50,892 nt of DNA from an uncultured bacterium (GCA_903936775.1 CAIZWU010000277.1:1-50892), one strand, 5' to 3'; positions 41,200-50,742 are shown, numbered from the stretch's first letter. The notes: generated from the sequence alone by a model not told the origin. Numbers and translations are program-made.

Positions 41200-42567
41200 A
41201 TGCGAGAGATTACATTTCAGTCGCTGACGCGACGTTCAGAGATCGGAGCCAATTGTTATGTGCTGGACACCGGGATGGCGCGGATCGCGCTCGATTCCGG
41301 GATGCATCCCAAAGAAAAAGCTTTCGACGCCATTCCTGATTTTTCCCTGCTGGAAGACGGCGACCTTGATGCCATTGTGGTGAGCCACTCGCATCTGGAC
41401 CACGTCGGGTCCCTTCCCGTGATGATGCGGCGTCACCAGAAGGCTCCGGCCTACATGTCACCGGTGACCTGCGATTTTGCCGATGCCCTGCTGCACAATT
41501 CCGTCAACGTGATGTCCTCCCAGCGGGAACAGGACGGGATCAAGGAATACCCACTTTTCACCCATCGAGAACTGGATGGACTGACCCGGCGGTTTCTGAC
41601 CCGGCGTCCGGGACAACCTTTCGATATTGCGGACACCGGCGTGAAGGCGGAGTTTTTCGACGCCGGACATTTGCCCGGAAGCGTCGGCATGATGCTGGAT
41701 ATCGATGGCCTCAAGGTCTTCTACACCGGCGATGTTCATTTTGAAGACCAAACGGTTTCCCGCGGCGCCGAATTCCCCACGGAACACGCCGATGTACTCA
41801 TCATGGAGTGCACCCGCGGGGCGGTGGAACGGGCTCCCGGCTATAGCCGTCAGGCGGAGTCTGACCGCCTCGCCGATGTCATCACCCGCACCATGGCCCG
41901 GGGCGGCAGCGTGCTTATCCCGGTCTTCGCCATCGGCAAGACCCAGGAGATCCTGATGATGCTCCATGAGTTGAAGGGCCAGGGTAAAGTCAAAGCCGAC
42001 ATCCCCGTGCACATTGGAGGACTGAGCAGCAAGATGACCCAGATTGTCGACAAACACAGCAACGAGGGCCGCCGGCATCATCCCGGCTTCCGCCTGCTGG
42101 AATCCATGACCGGCATCGTCAAATCTAAAAAGGGTGAACGGGTTACCCGCTGCCAGGCCGGCCGTATTTACGCCGTCAGCAGTGGCATGATGTCCGAGTA
42201 TACCGTCAGCAACGATCTGGCCCACCACTTCATCAACCAGCCGAAAAACTCGCTTTGTTTCGTGGGATATGCCGATCCTGACAGCCCTGCGGGAGCCATC
42301 CTCGCTTCCCTGCCCGGAGCTCCGGTGAAGCTCTCCAATGCGCACCCGCCGGTGGAACTGAATTGTGAGGTCGCCCGGTTCGACTTCAGCGGCCACGCCC
42401 CGCGGCATGACCTGGTCGAATACGCCCGCAAGCTCAATCCCCGCAAAATCCTGCTCGTCCATGGCGACGGCCCTGCCCTCGATTGGATGGCAGCCACCCT
42501 CAGTCTGGCCCTGCCGGAATGTGAAGTGATCATCCCCTTGCCCGGGGAAAAGATCAACCTCGGTTAG
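41200..42567 (+). CDS. Beta-CASP metallo-beta-lactamase RNA nuclease-like protein
   Basis: A 455-residue protein with an MBL domain (VVSHSHLDHVGSLPV, ligands His63, His65, Asp67, His68; AGHLPGSVGMML; VFYTGDVHFE) and an inserted beta-CASP region (GGSVLIPVFAIGKTQEILMM, GRIYAVSSGMMSEYTV), ending with HAPRHDLVEYARKLNPRKIL and LVHGD. This is the fold of CPSF73-like and bacterial RNA-processing exonucleases such as RNase J relatives and TTHA0252. Predicted to cleave RNA in the cytoplasm. I chose the ATG at 41200 as the family start. A single gene with no operon partners. Confidence 0.9.
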   Translation: MREITFQSLTRRSEIGANCYVLDTGMARIALDSGMHPKEKAFDAIPDFSLLEDGDLDAIVVSHSHLDHVGSLPVMMRRHQKAPAYMSPVTCDFADALLHNSVNVMSSQREQDGIKEYPLFTHRELDGLTRRFLTRRPGQPFDIADTGVKAEFFDAGHLPGSVGMMLDIDGLKVFYTGDVHFEDQTVSRGAEFPTEHADVLIMECTRGAVERAPGYSRQAESDRLADVITRTMARGGSVLIPVFAIGKTQEILMMLHELKGQGKVKADIPVHIGGLSSKMTQIVDKHSNEGRRHHPGFRLLESMTGIVKSKKGERVTRCQAGRIYAVSSGMMSEYTVSNDLAHHFINQPKNSLCFVGYADPDSPAGAILASLPGAPVKLSNAHPPVELNCEVARFDFSGHAPRHDLVEYARKLNPRKILLVHGDGPALDWMAATLSLALPECEVIIPLPGEKINLG

Positions 42568-42755
42568 GGAAGGCAACCCCGTTGGATTTGTCTGCCGGAA
42601 TGGCCGGGTCCCCGCCTTTGCCGCCGTAAGGCTTTGACTGCTCCGGGGCGGCTTCCCGTGGCCAACCGGAAGAGATTCCACCACGAAAGCCTTGCACGGG
42701 CAAGGCAGTCTGCCAGTTTCCTTCCACTCCCAGAGTCGTTAACCCCGATCCTTTC

Positions 42756-44000
42756 ATGCGCATTCCTATTCTCATGCCTCAGCTCGGTGAATCCATCGCG
42801 GAGGCCACGCTGCTTCGGCTGGACTTGGCCCCGGGAGATCTGGTGAAGGCGGATCAGGAAATCATGGAGGTGGAAACGCAGAAGGCGACCATGAGTGTCA
42901 CCACTCCCTGCACCGGGCGGGTAGAGGAACTGACCTGTGCGGTCGGGGTGAGCTATCCGGTGGGCAGCGTGCTGGGGTTTTTACGGGTCAGTGCCGAGGA
43001 AGCGATCCGCGCCGGGGTCATGCCCGGTGCGCCCACCCCCGCCGTGGAAGCTGAAGGGCATCCCGCAGAGGAGGACGCGATGGCTGGGCTGCACTTCAAA
43101 GTGGATGCCGCCCACGCCATGCAGTCGGCTCCAGGCATCGGAGTCCAGCCTACCCTGACCGGCTTACCGGTCCCGGTGAATGCCGCCGGAGCCCACTATA
43201 TTTCACCGCGGCTCCGGGCAAGAATGCAGGAGATCGGACTGAATGCAGCAGACCTTTCAGCCGTGGCCGGCAGTGGCGCGGGAGGCCGCGTGACGGTGGA
43301 AGATTTCGAAGCTTTCATGGCGGAACTGGAACAACACCGCACCACTCCAGCCAGCCCGATGCGTATCGCGGTGGCGGATTCCATGCGGCGCAGTTGGACG
43401 CGTCCGTTGGCCACCGTCGGCATCCGGGTGAATCTGGATCCGCTGCTGGCCCACCGGAAGGAGCAGCCGGCTGGGCTCAAAGCGGGACCGGCACTCTACG
43501 CACTCCGCGCCTTGGCCATCGCCTTGGCCGAAAATACGGCCGTGGCCGGCCGGCTCGTGGGAAAACGCATCGTCCATCCCCAGGCGATTGACCTCGGCTT
43601 CGCGGTGGAGGTCGATGATGGCGTGCTGGTGCCCGTGATCCGCAACGTCGAAACCAAACACCTCGCGCTGCTGGTGAGTGTCTACAACGATCTCGTGCAA
43701 CGGGCCCGCACCCGGAAACTCCCGCCCGATGCCCGGGGGCCAGGGATCGCCACCATCACCAATTACGGGACGTTTGGCATTCTCTGGGCGACACCTATTC
43801 CGCTGCCTGAACAGAATCTGGTGCTGGGGCTCGGCGCCGGGGAAAAATCCCCGGTCTGGGACCCCGTCACCCTCTCTTTCCAACCCCAGACGCAGGCAGA
43901 TCTTACTCTGAGCTTCGACCACCGCGTCCTCGACGGCGGCGGCGCGGGCCGGTTGCTGGCACGGGTGGCCGCGCTGATGCAGCAGCCAACGGAGCTTTGA
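42756..44000 (+). CDS. Lipoyl-dependent acyltransferase E2 of a 2-oxoacid dehydrogenase
   Basis: A 414-residue E2. Residues 1-75 are the lipoyl domain with the lipoylated Lys in EVETQKATMSV. The E1/E3-binding domain follows (YISPRLRARMQEIGLNAADL, GSGAGGRVTVEDFEAFMAEL). The C-terminal acyltransferase domain ends with the catalytic His in SFDHRVLDGGGAGRLLARV. Such proteins form the core of pyruvate, 2-oxoglutarate or branched-chain dehydrogenases. No E1 or E3 gene is next to it, so its complex cannot be named. The linker after the lipoyl domain is short and Ala/Pro-poor compared with pyruvate dehydrogenase. A perfect hairpin overlaps its stop codon. Confidence 0.92.
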   Translation: MRIPILMPQLGESIAEATLLRLDLAPGDLVKADQEIMEVETQKATMSVTTPCTGRVEELTCAVGVSYPVGSVLGFLRVSAEEAIRAGVMPGAPTPAVEAEGHPAEEDAMAGLHFKVDAAHAMQSAPGIGVQPTLTGLPVPVNAAGAHYISPRLRARMQEIGLNAADLSAVAGSGAGGRVTVEDFEAFMAELEQHRTTPASPMRIAVADSMRRSWTRPLATVGIRVNLDPLLAHRKEQPAGLKAGPALYALRALAIALAENTAVAGRLVGKRIVHPQAIDLGFAVEVDDGVLVPVIRNVETKHLALLVSVYNDLVQRARTRKLPPDARGPGIATITNYGTFGILWATPIPLPEQNLVLGLGAGEKSPVWDPVTLSFQPQTQADLTLSFDHRVLDGGGAGRLLARVAALMQQPTEL

Positions 44001-44028
44001 CGGAGAAACCGGAATTTCTCCGTCAAAG
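43995..44028. terminator. Perfect hairpin over the E2 stop codon, between convergent genes
   Basis: CTTTGACGGAGAAA at 43995-44008 is complementary over 14 bp to TTTCTCCGTCAAAG at 44015-44028 around CCGGAA. The TGA stop (43998-44000) is inside the left arm. The E2 gene and the tail-specific protease gene (ending at 44043) converge here, so it may stop both transcripts, but neither side has a T run. Confidence 0.65.
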
Positions 44029-44042
44029 GCAAGACTCCGGCC

Positions 44043-46481
44043 TTAGTTGGATTTGGCGGTGCCTTTGACCGGAGCGGCCAGTTCAATCAGATCACGGACG
44101 ATCTCGAGGGTTTCCGCCTTAACGGGTTCGATCCCATGAGGGAAAGCTTCCTCCACGGTTTCGCCCGCATCCTCATCGTCCAACGGCGCGGTCAACTTGG
44201 CCTCGGCCTTTTCATCAGCCTTGGTTTCGGCATCGGTTTTGAGACTGGCTTCCCCGACGGTATCAATGGTCAGAGGGAAAACCTTGTAGGGGTCCCCGCC
44301 CTTGTTGGCTTCCGCGATCCTGGCTTTGCGCTCTTCCTTCTGAGCATTGAAGCGGTCTTCATTCACCTTGTCCTCCGCCAGGCGGGTCGCCTCGTTGAGG
44401 GACACGGAGTTCTTCTTCAACAACTCCTTGGTGCGGGTCACCACATCCACGATATAACCGAATTCCGGATTGCTCTTGACGCGGCTGGAACTGCGTTCAC
44501 GCAGGGCCGCAAATGGCAAGGGGTGGTTCGGAGCCATGTCATAAGCCATGGGTTCGATGGTGTCGTAAGGCAGCGGGTCCTTGAGGCTGGTTTCTCCCAT
44601 CAGGTCTGATTCATCATAGCGCGAAGGCAACACCACGTCCGCTTTGACCCCTTCGCGCTGGGTGGAGCCCCCGGCGATGCGGTAAAACTTCTGAATGGTC
44701 ACCTTCAGGCTGCCGGCGCGGTCGCGGGCACTGAAAAGCGGCATGTGATCCGCCACCCCAAGAATGGTCTGCACGGTGCCTTTCCCAAAAGTGGTCTTGT
44801 CCCCCACAATCACGGCGCGCCCGTAATCCTGCAGGGCAGCGGCGCAGATTTCAGAAGCGGAGGCGCTGGCCCGGTCGGTCACCACGACCAACGGGCCGGT
44901 GTAGACGGGCTCTGCCCCGCGGGAATAACGGGCTTCCACCCGATTCCGGTTATCACGCTGCTGCACAACCGGGCCGCTCTTCATAAAGAGACCGGTGAGG
45001 CGGATGGCTTCTTCCAGGGAGCCGCCTCCATTGCCACGGAGATCGAGCACCAGTCCGGAAATCCCTTCCTTTTGCAGCCGGAGCAGCAGGGATTTGACAT
45101 GGGCCGTCGCGCTCACGGCGCCCTTCTTGTTCATATTCTCCATGTCGGCGTAGAAGGATTCCAACTCGATCCAGCCGATCCGCAGCGGTGGCGCGCCCGC
45201 TTTGTTTAGTTCGATCAGCTCAGCTTTGGCGAGGGTATCCTTGATCTCGACCTTGGCCCGGATGATTTTCAATTCCCGGAAGGTGGTGGGATCATCAGCT
45301 GGTTGGATCTTGAGGCGGACCGTGGTGTTTTCTTCCCCGCGGATCAATTGCACGATCTTTTCCAGCTTCAGGCCATCAAGGGGCTTCACTTCGCCATCCA
45401 ATCCCTCACCGACGCCAGTGATCAAGTCCCCCACGTGAAGGCCGCCGCTTTTGTCAGCAGGTCCGCCGGAAACGAGGCTACTGATTTCGGCAGCCCCATC
45501 CTTGGCCTTCAGCACGGCGCCGATGCCGGTGAGCGACTTCTTCATATCAATATTGAAACGGTCCTGCTCCGGTGCGCTGAGGTAATCCGAGTGCGGATCG
45601 TAGGCGTTGGAAATGCAGGAAAGCAGGAAGTTGGTGGCGTCCTCATCGTCCTGTTCGGCAATGGCTTTCAGGAAACTGTCATAACGTTTGAGGATCTTTT
45701 GCTCCGGGGTATCCGGCGTTTTCTCCAAAGTTTTCGGCGTTCCCTTGGTGCCATCCGGATTGACCGCTTCGATTTTGATCCCGGGACTTTCCGGAGGAAT
45801 TGTCTTCGGAACCTCGCCGGGAGGCGTGGGCGGAGGGTTCTGCGCGCCGGGCGGAACGGTCTTTTCGTTCGCCTTTTGCTGATCCTGCGGCGCCTCGGGT
45901 GCCGGGGCCGCCGCGTCCTTGGCGGCTTTGGCTTTTTTACGCTCGGCGGCCCGGGCGATGTTCAGATGCTCCTGCAGAACCTCCCGGGTGATTTGACGTT
46001 TCCAGAGATCATCGAGTTCGGCTTCAGTGGCCGCCCAAGGGGCATCCTTGCGGCTGATCTCACTGATTTCCGTGGTATTGAAATCCAACTTCCCTCCCTC
46101 CAGCAGGGCGCGGACTTTGGCTGCACGGTCCTTCACCTTCTGCACATACAACCCGTGGATCTCCTTGGCGGGCTTGATGTTGTACTTAAAAACATAGTCG
46201 TCAATTTTCGTCTCATAAAGCGACCGGAAATTCTCGATTTCCGGCTTGGTGAAGTAGAGGCGGCTGTAATCGAGGTAGTCAAAAAAGTTCTGCAGCGCCT
46301 TGCCGGACAATTCGTCCTCGAAGTCGCGCATCGAATAGTGGCTCTCCATCAGCATGTTGGCCACGGTGCCAGCCACCAGACCGTAGTCGGTTTTTTCATC
46401 AGCCCGCGCAGCAGGCGGCAGGATGCCTCCCATCAAAGTGACGGTGAGCAGGGACAACACAGGGCGCAGACGCAGATTCAT
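44043..46481 (-). CDS. prc: Tail-specific (S41) carboxy-terminal protease
   Basis: An 812-residue periplasmic protease. Start at 46481 gives a signal peptide (MNLRLRPVLSLLTVTLMGGI). The N-terminal domain (LDYSRLYFTKPEIENF) and the C-terminal DUF3340-like part (AIARLAEDKVNEDRFNAQKE region) flank a PDZ domain (GIGAVLKAKDGAAEISSLVS) and the S41 domain, with the Ser/Lys pair in VVTDRASASASEICAAAL and GDKTTFGKGTVQ. It degrades proteins from C-terminal tails. Unusual: a Pro/Lys/Ala-rich insertion (about residues 180-260: KKAKAAKDAAAPAPEAPQD and following) in the N-terminal domain, and an acidic tail. The gene is divergent from a small MBL hydrolase gene. Confidence 0.93.
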   Translation of the reverse strand: MNLRLRPVLSLLTVTLMGGILPPAARADEKTDYGLVAGTVANMLMESHYSMRDFEDELSGKALQNFFDYLDYSRLYFTKPEIENFRSLYETKIDDYVFKYNIKPAKEIHGLYVQKVKDRAAKVRALLEGGKLDFNTTEISEISRKDAPWAATEAELDDLWKRQITREVLQEHLNIARAAERKKAKAAKDAAAPAPEAPQDQQKANEKTVPPGAQNPPPTPPGEVPKTIPPESPGIKIEAVNPDGTKGTPKTLEKTPDTPEQKILKRYDSFLKAIAEQDDEDATNFLLSCISNAYDPHSDYLSAPEQDRFNIDMKKSLTGIGAVLKAKDGAAEISSLVSGGPADKSGGLHVGDLITGVGEGLDGEVKPLDGLKLEKIVQLIRGEENTTVRLKIQPADDPTTFRELKIIRAKVEIKDTLAKAELIELNKAGAPPLRIGWIELESFYADMENMNKKGAVSATAHVKSLLLRLQKEGISGLVLDLRGNGGGSLEEAIRLTGLFMKSGPVVQQRDNRNRVEARYSRGAEPVYTGPLVVVTDRASASASEICAAALQDYGRAVIVGDKTTFGKGTVQTILGVADHMPLFSARDRAGSLKVTIQKFYRIAGGSTQREGVKADVVLPSRYDESDLMGETSLKDPLPYDTIEPMAYDMAPNHPLPFAALRERSSSRVKSNPEFGYIVDVVTRTKELLKKNSVSLNEATRLAEDKVNEDRFNAQKEERKARIAEANKGGDPYKVFPLTIDTVGEASLKTDAETKADEKAEAKLTAPLDDEDAGETVEEAFPHGIEPVKAETLEIVRDLIELAAPVKGTAKSN

Positions 46482-46611
46482 AGAGGGTGGGAGGGAAAAG
46501 GATAACCGGGTTGATCCGCAGATTTGAAGGATAAGCGCCACCGCCCGGGAAATTTCGGCAAACATCCCGTATCGCCTTGAAAAGTCCATCACTTTCCCCT
46601 TGGGAGTGAAG

Positions 46612-47235
46612 ATGACCGAGGAATCCCTGCTTATCCACACCGGCGGCTTCACTTATACCAACGGCTACCTCCTCACCGGCCCGGGCGGAAATATCGCCAT
46701 CGACGCCCCGGAAGGCATGGCCCACTGGCTGGAAACTAGGGGAACCCGCCTCGACGCGCTGCTGCTGACCCACTGGCACTTCGATCACGTGGTGGATGCG
46801 GCGCGTCTCGCCCGCGACCACGGGTGCCGGATTTTTGCATGGGGGCCGTCCACCCCCGTCACCCGCCTGGAAGCCCATCTGAAACAGTGGGCGGGGATTG
46901 ACTTCGCTGTGGAAGACTACCCGGTTCACGAAATACTCGCCGGCCAATCCTCCCTCGAAACGGCCGGCCGCACCTTCCAAGTGGAATCCGTGCCCGGTCA
47001 CTCGCCGGACAGTCTTATTTTTATCGATGCCGCCGCCCGGCGCGTCTTCAGCGGGGATACCCTGATGAAGGACGGGATCGGCCGCAGCGATTTCCCCGAT
47101 GGCGATGGGGACCTCCTGATCCGGGGCATTCAAGAAAAAATCCTCACCCTGCCTGACGATTACCGGGTTTTCAGCGGCCACGGCCCTCCCACCACCGTAG
47201 GCGCCGAGAAGGAAGGGAATCCTTTCCTCTCCTGA
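46612..47235 (+). CDS. Small MBL-fold hydrolase (glyoxalase II-like)
   Basis: A 207-residue single-domain metallo-beta-lactamase-fold protein: TNGYLLTGPGGNIAIDAPEG, LLTHWHFDHVVDAARL (His54, His56, Asp58, His59), a third His in ESVPGHSPDSLIF, the Asp in FSGDTLMKDGIGRSD and the last His in VFSGHGPPTT. It resembles glyoxalase II-like YcbL proteins that hydrolyse thioesters, but the substrate is unknown. I chose the ATG at 46612 because GGGAG sits six bases before it, one of the few Shine-Dalgarno-like sites in this window; a TTG four codons upstream is less likely. Confidence 0.9.
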   Translation: MTEESLLIHTGGFTYTNGYLLTGPGGNIAIDAPEGMAHWLETRGTRLDALLLTHWHFDHVVDAARLARDHGCRIFAWGPSTPVTRLEAHLKQWAGIDFAVEDYPVHEILAGQSSLETAGRTFQVESVPGHSPDSLIFIDAAARRVFSGDTLMKDGIGRSDFPDGDGDLLIRGIQEKILTLPDDYRVFSGHGPPTTVGAEKEGNPFLS

Positions 47236-47390
47236 CCACTGGCCCGCACCAGCGCGGGCCACCGCAGGAAATCGCGCCCCACCGGCCAAGTTGCATCCCG
47301 TCTTGACCGCCCTGCCCCGCCGGTCAATAGGACCACTCACCACGTCCCCTGCCGACGTCTTTTTCCTCCCCAACCCGTCCCGCTTTTTCC

Positions 47391-48614
47391 ATGCGTATCC
47401 AAGCCTTCCGAGGTCTCCTCCCCCGCCCCGAACTCGCCGCTGAAGTCGCGGCCGTGCCCTACGATGTCGTTGATACCGAAGAAGCCCGGGCGCTCGCCAC
47501 CGGCCGCCCCTACGATCTGCTCCACGTGGACCGTGCGGAAATCGACCTCCCGGCTGACACCAACCCCTACTCCCCGCTGGTCTACGAAACCGCCGCGAAA
47601 AACCTGCAGAAGCTGATCGCCGACGGCATCCTCCAGCGCGAAGCCGAGCCCGCCCTCTATCTTTACCAGCAGGTCATGGATGGCCGCGCCCAGACCGGCC
47701 TGATCGCCGCCTGTCACATCGATGACTACGGCAACGATATCATCCGCAAGCACGAGAAAACCCGGCAGGTCAAGGAAGACGACCGCACCAACCTCGTCCG
47801 CGCTCTCAGCGCCCACACCGGCCCCATTTTCCTAACCTACCGCGACCGCGCCGACGTCAATGCCCGCATCGCCGCCATTCTGGCCAACGAAGCGCCGCTC
47901 TTCGACTTCACCGCGGCGGACGGCATCGCCCACAAAGTCTGGCGCGTGGCCGATCCCTCGCCTTTTGTCAGCGCCTTCGCCGAAGTTCCGTTTTCCTACG
48001 TCGCCGACGGCCACCACCGCAGCGCCAGCGCCTGGCGTGTCGGCACCGAGCGCCGCGCCGCCAACCCCAACCACACCGGCAACGAGGACTATAACTGGTT
48101 CCTTGGCGTCCTCTTCCCCGCTCAGGAACTGAAAATCCTGCCCTACAACCGCGCCGTGCTCGACCTCAACGGCCTCGACCCCCGCGAGTTCCTCGCCGGC
48201 CTCGAATCCGCCGGATTCCGCCGCACCGAAACCACCCAAAAGACCCCCATCGCACCCGCCTCGGTTTGCATGTATTTCCAAGGGAAGTGGCACCTCCTCA
48301 GCTGGGACACCGCTTTCCTGAATGATCCCGTGGAGTCCCTCGACGTCAGCGTCCTCCAGTCCCGCCTCCTCGCCCCCCTCCTCGGCATCGACGATCCGCG
48401 CACCAACGACCGCATCGAATTCATCGGCGGCATCCGCGGCACCGCCGAGCTGGAAAAGAAAGTCGACAGCGGCCACGCCGCCGTCGCCTTCAGCATGTAT
48501 CCCACCACCGTCGACCAGCTCATGGCCATCGCCGATGCCGGCCAGATCATGCCCCCCAAGAGCACCTGGTTCGAGCCCAAACTCCGCTCCGGACTGGTCG
48601 TGCAGACGTTTTAA
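47391..48614 (+). CDS. DUF1015 family protein
   Basis: A 407-residue cytoplasmic protein that matches DUF1015 throughout: RIQAFRGLLPRPELAAEVAA, VPYDVVDTEEARALA, GLIAACHIDDYGNDIIRKHE, FSYVADGHHRSASAWRVG and the C-terminal MPPKSTWFEPKLRSGLVVQTF region. The HE-K and DGHHR motifs are invariant in the family and may form a nucleotide or phosphate site. No function is established; in other genomes the gene often lies near serA/serC, but those are absent here. Confidence 0.93.
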   Translation: MRIQAFRGLLPRPELAAEVAAVPYDVVDTEEARALATGRPYDLLHVDRAEIDLPADTNPYSPLVYETAAKNLQKLIADGILQREAEPALYLYQQVMDGRAQTGLIAACHIDDYGNDIIRKHEKTRQVKEDDRTNLVRALSAHTGPIFLTYRDRADVNARIAAILANEAPLFDFTAADGIAHKVWRVADPSPFVSAFAEVPFSYVADGHHRSASAWRVGTERRAANPNHTGNEDYNWFLGVLFPAQELKILPYNRAVLDLNGLDPREFLAGLESAGFRRTETTQKTPIAPASVCMYFQGKWHLLSWDTAFLNDPVESLDVSVLQSRLLAPLLGIDDPRTNDRIEFIGGIRGTAELEKKVDSGHAAVAFSMYPTTVDQLMAIADAGQIMPPKSTWFEPKLRSGLVVQTF

Positions 48615-48873
48615 AGATTTTGCGGCGGGCCGTGGCAGGGGCGACCACACAAGGCTTTTGCGGGAGCGCCCCTGTCCTCCCATTTATGGCTGATAGGGGT
48701 GCGCGCATAGGAAAACCCACCGGATTGACCACCATCCTCGTTTATGGCTCGCCCTCATCCTTACTGCCGCTATTGCTTTCAGGGTTGCTGTTGATGTGGA
48801 GTCCGCGGCCCTTCAAGGCCAAAGGCCTGGAGTTGAAACATAAAAAGCCCCCACCCCCCAAACGCATCCCCGC

Positions 48874-49905
48874 ATGATCGACCTCCGCAGCGACACCGTC
48901 ACCCAGCCCACGCCTGCCATGAGAAGCGCCATGATGGCGGCTCCGTTGGGGGATGATGTGTTTGGGGATGATCCGACGGTGCAGGCTTTGCAGGAGACGC
49001 TGGCGGCCCGACTGGGGTTTGAGGCAGGGCTGTTTTGTCCGAGCGGGACGATGAGCAATCTTTGTGCGCTGATGGCGCATTGCGGGCGGGGGGATGAGTA
49101 TCTCGTGGGGCAGGACGCGCACACTTACAAATATGAGGGGGGTGGGGCGGCGGTATTGGGCAGCATCCAGCCGCAGCCGATTGAGAATGCGCCGGATGGA
49201 TCATTGCCGTTGGAGAAAATCGCGGCGGCGGTGAAGCCGGATGATCCTCATTTTGCCCGGACGCGGCTGCTGGCGCTGGAAAATACGATCGGCGGGAAGG
49301 TGCTGCCCCCGGATAAGGTGCGGGCGGCGCTGGCCTTGGCGCGGGAGCATGGGCTGGCGACGCATCTGGATGGGGCACGGTTTTTCAATGCGGCGGTGGC
49401 TTCTGCGGCGGATGACAGTCCGGCAGAGCTGGCCAAGTCCGAACGGGCCCTGGCGGAGGGATTTGATAGCCTTTCCATCTGCTTGAGCAAGGGTCTGGGT
49501 ACTCCTGCGGGTTCGGTGCTGCTGGGTTCCCGCAACCTCATCCGTCAAGCCATCCGGGCCCGCAAGATGCTGGGCGGCGGGATGCGGCAATCGGGCCTGC
49601 TGGCGGCAGCTGGTTTGTATGCGCTGGAACATCATGTCGCCCGCCTCGCGGAAGATCACCGCAACGCCCGGCTGCTGGCCGAATGTCTCGCTACCATTCC
49701 CGGCCTGACCGTGGAAGGGCCGCACACCAACATGGTATTTGTCGGGATTCCCCGGGAGAGCACCGCCTCGCTCGCGGCGTTCCTCAAGGATCGGCACATT
49801 CTCATCATGCCTGGCGTTCGCCTCCGCCTGGTCACTCATCTTGGATTGGAGACCGACGCCATCCATTCCGTCGGCGAAGCGTTCGCCTCTTTTTTCCGCC
49901 GTTGA
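48874..49905 (+). CDS. Low-specificity L-threonine aldolase
   Basis: A 343-residue PLP enzyme that cleaves threonine or allo-threonine to glycine and acetaldehyde. Blocks: MIDLRSDTVTQPTPAMRSAM, FGDDPTVQALQE, CPSGTMSNLCALMAH, QDAHTYKYEGGGAAV (His83 stacks on PLP), LATHLDGARFFNA (Asp166) and the Schiff-base Lys206 in SICLSKGLGTPAGSVLLG. Size is standard. It stands alone; the preceding 259 bases hold no supported gene. The first third of the gene is G-rich (GGGG runs) while the DUF1015 gene before it is C-rich on the same strand; I take that as a local codon-use shift. Confidence 0.95.
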   Translation: MIDLRSDTVTQPTPAMRSAMMAAPLGDDVFGDDPTVQALQETLAARLGFEAGLFCPSGTMSNLCALMAHCGRGDEYLVGQDAHTYKYEGGGAAVLGSIQPQPIENAPDGSLPLEKIAAAVKPDDPHFARTRLLALENTIGGKVLPPDKVRAALALAREHGLATHLDGARFFNAAVASAADDSPAELAKSERALAEGFDSLSICLSKGLGTPAGSVLLGSRNLIRQAIRARKMLGGGMRQSGLLAAAGLYALEHHVARLAEDHRNARLLAECLATIPGLTVEGPHTNMVFVGIPRESTASLAAFLKDRHILIMPGVRLRLVTHLGLETDAIHSVGEAFASFFRR

Positions 49906-50018
49906 ACACCCTCCTCCCGGAGTTTTGGCGGCCGCCCTGAGCGGGCCGTGGTTTTTTTACCGTCCCTTGGGGCTGCGTGCTTCTACTCGAATCCGGCACC
50001 AGGGCAAACCCCGGGCAA

Positions 50019-50056
50019 GAAAAAACCCGTGGCCGCCATCAAGGCAGCCACGGGTT
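50019..50056 (-). terminator. Intrinsic terminator of rplI
   Basis: On the minus strand, AACCCGTGGC pairs with GCCACGGGTT (plus-strand arms 50024-50033 and 50047-50056), extended inward by TGCC/GGC pairs, and is followed by a T run (A run at 50020-50025 on the plus strand). It lies 18 bases after the rplI stop. Confidence 0.92.
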
Positions 50057-50073
50057 GGTAAAAAGTGAATCGA

Positions 50074-50571
50074 TCAGGACTCGTCGGATTCTTCGCCTTC
50101 GGCAGCAGCCTCTTCGGTGGGAGCAGTGACGTTGATCTTGACCAGCACATCGACTTCGGCGTGGAGGCGGACGGAGACTTCGTGTTTCCCAGTGGTCTTG
50201 ATCGGCTTCTCGAGGTCGATCGCGTGGCGGTCGACCTTGACGCCGGCCTGGGTGAGGATGGCTTCGGCGATATCGCTGGTGGTGATGGAACCGAAGGCCT
50301 TGCCGCCCTGACCGGTGGCCAGTTCGAGTTTGATGACCGATTTGCGGATCTTCCCGGCGAGGTTTTGAGCTTCCAGTTTTTCACCGGCTTCCCGTTCGGC
50401 ACGCTCGGCTTTCAGCTTGTTGACGTGGCGCAGATTACTCGAGTTGGCGAGATAAGCCTTGCCGGCAGGGACGAGGAAATTGCGGGCGTAGCCGGCTTTG
50501 ACGGTCACGATGTCCGCCTCGGATCCGAGGTGGGCGATTTTTTCTTTGAGGATGAGTTGGACCGTGGCCAT
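50074..50571 (-). CDS. rplI: 50S ribosomal protein L9
   Basis: The ATG at 50571 gives MATVQLILKEKIAHLGSEAD, the L9 N-terminal domain (GYARNFLVPAGKAYLA), the long connecting helix (HVNKLKAERAEREAGEKLEA) and the C-terminal domain (GKAFGSITTSDIAEAILTQA, HEVSVRLHAEVDVLVKINV). A 15-residue acidic tail (TEEAAAEGEESDES) extends beyond the usual end. 165 residues against ~150 for the family. Its usual partners rpsF, ssb and rpsR are not here. The leader has no clear Shine-Dalgarno sequence. Confidence 0.96.
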   Translation of the reverse strand: MATVQLILKEKIAHLGSEADIVTVKAGYARNFLVPAGKAYLANSSNLRHVNKLKAERAEREAGEKLEAQNLAGKIRKSVIKLELATGQGGKAFGSITTSDIAEAILTQAGVKVDRHAIDLEKPIKTTGKHEVSVRLHAEVDVLVKINVTAPTEEAAAEGEESDES

Positions 50572-50742
50572 GGAGGTATTGGATTTTAAGTAGGGCGGAA
50601 AATGGGACGGAGAGGTAAAGTCGTCGCCCGGGAGTGTCAAGTGGAAGGACGGAGTTTGCGGGGAATCTTTCGATGACTAAGAAATAGAGAAAAAAATCTC
50701 CGAAATAGTGTAACGCAGCCCAAGATTTTACGAAATGAATCT

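Noticed and set aside
44126..44140. tRNA T-arm-like GGTTCGATCCC
   Set aside because: Lies within the tail-specific protease coding sequence and no cloverleaf can be built around it; I found no tRNA in the window.
48620..48877. 85-codon plus-strand frame before the threonine aldolase gene
   Set aside because: Overlaps the aldolase start, has no signal or motif and begins in the tail of the DUF1015 gene; likely chance.
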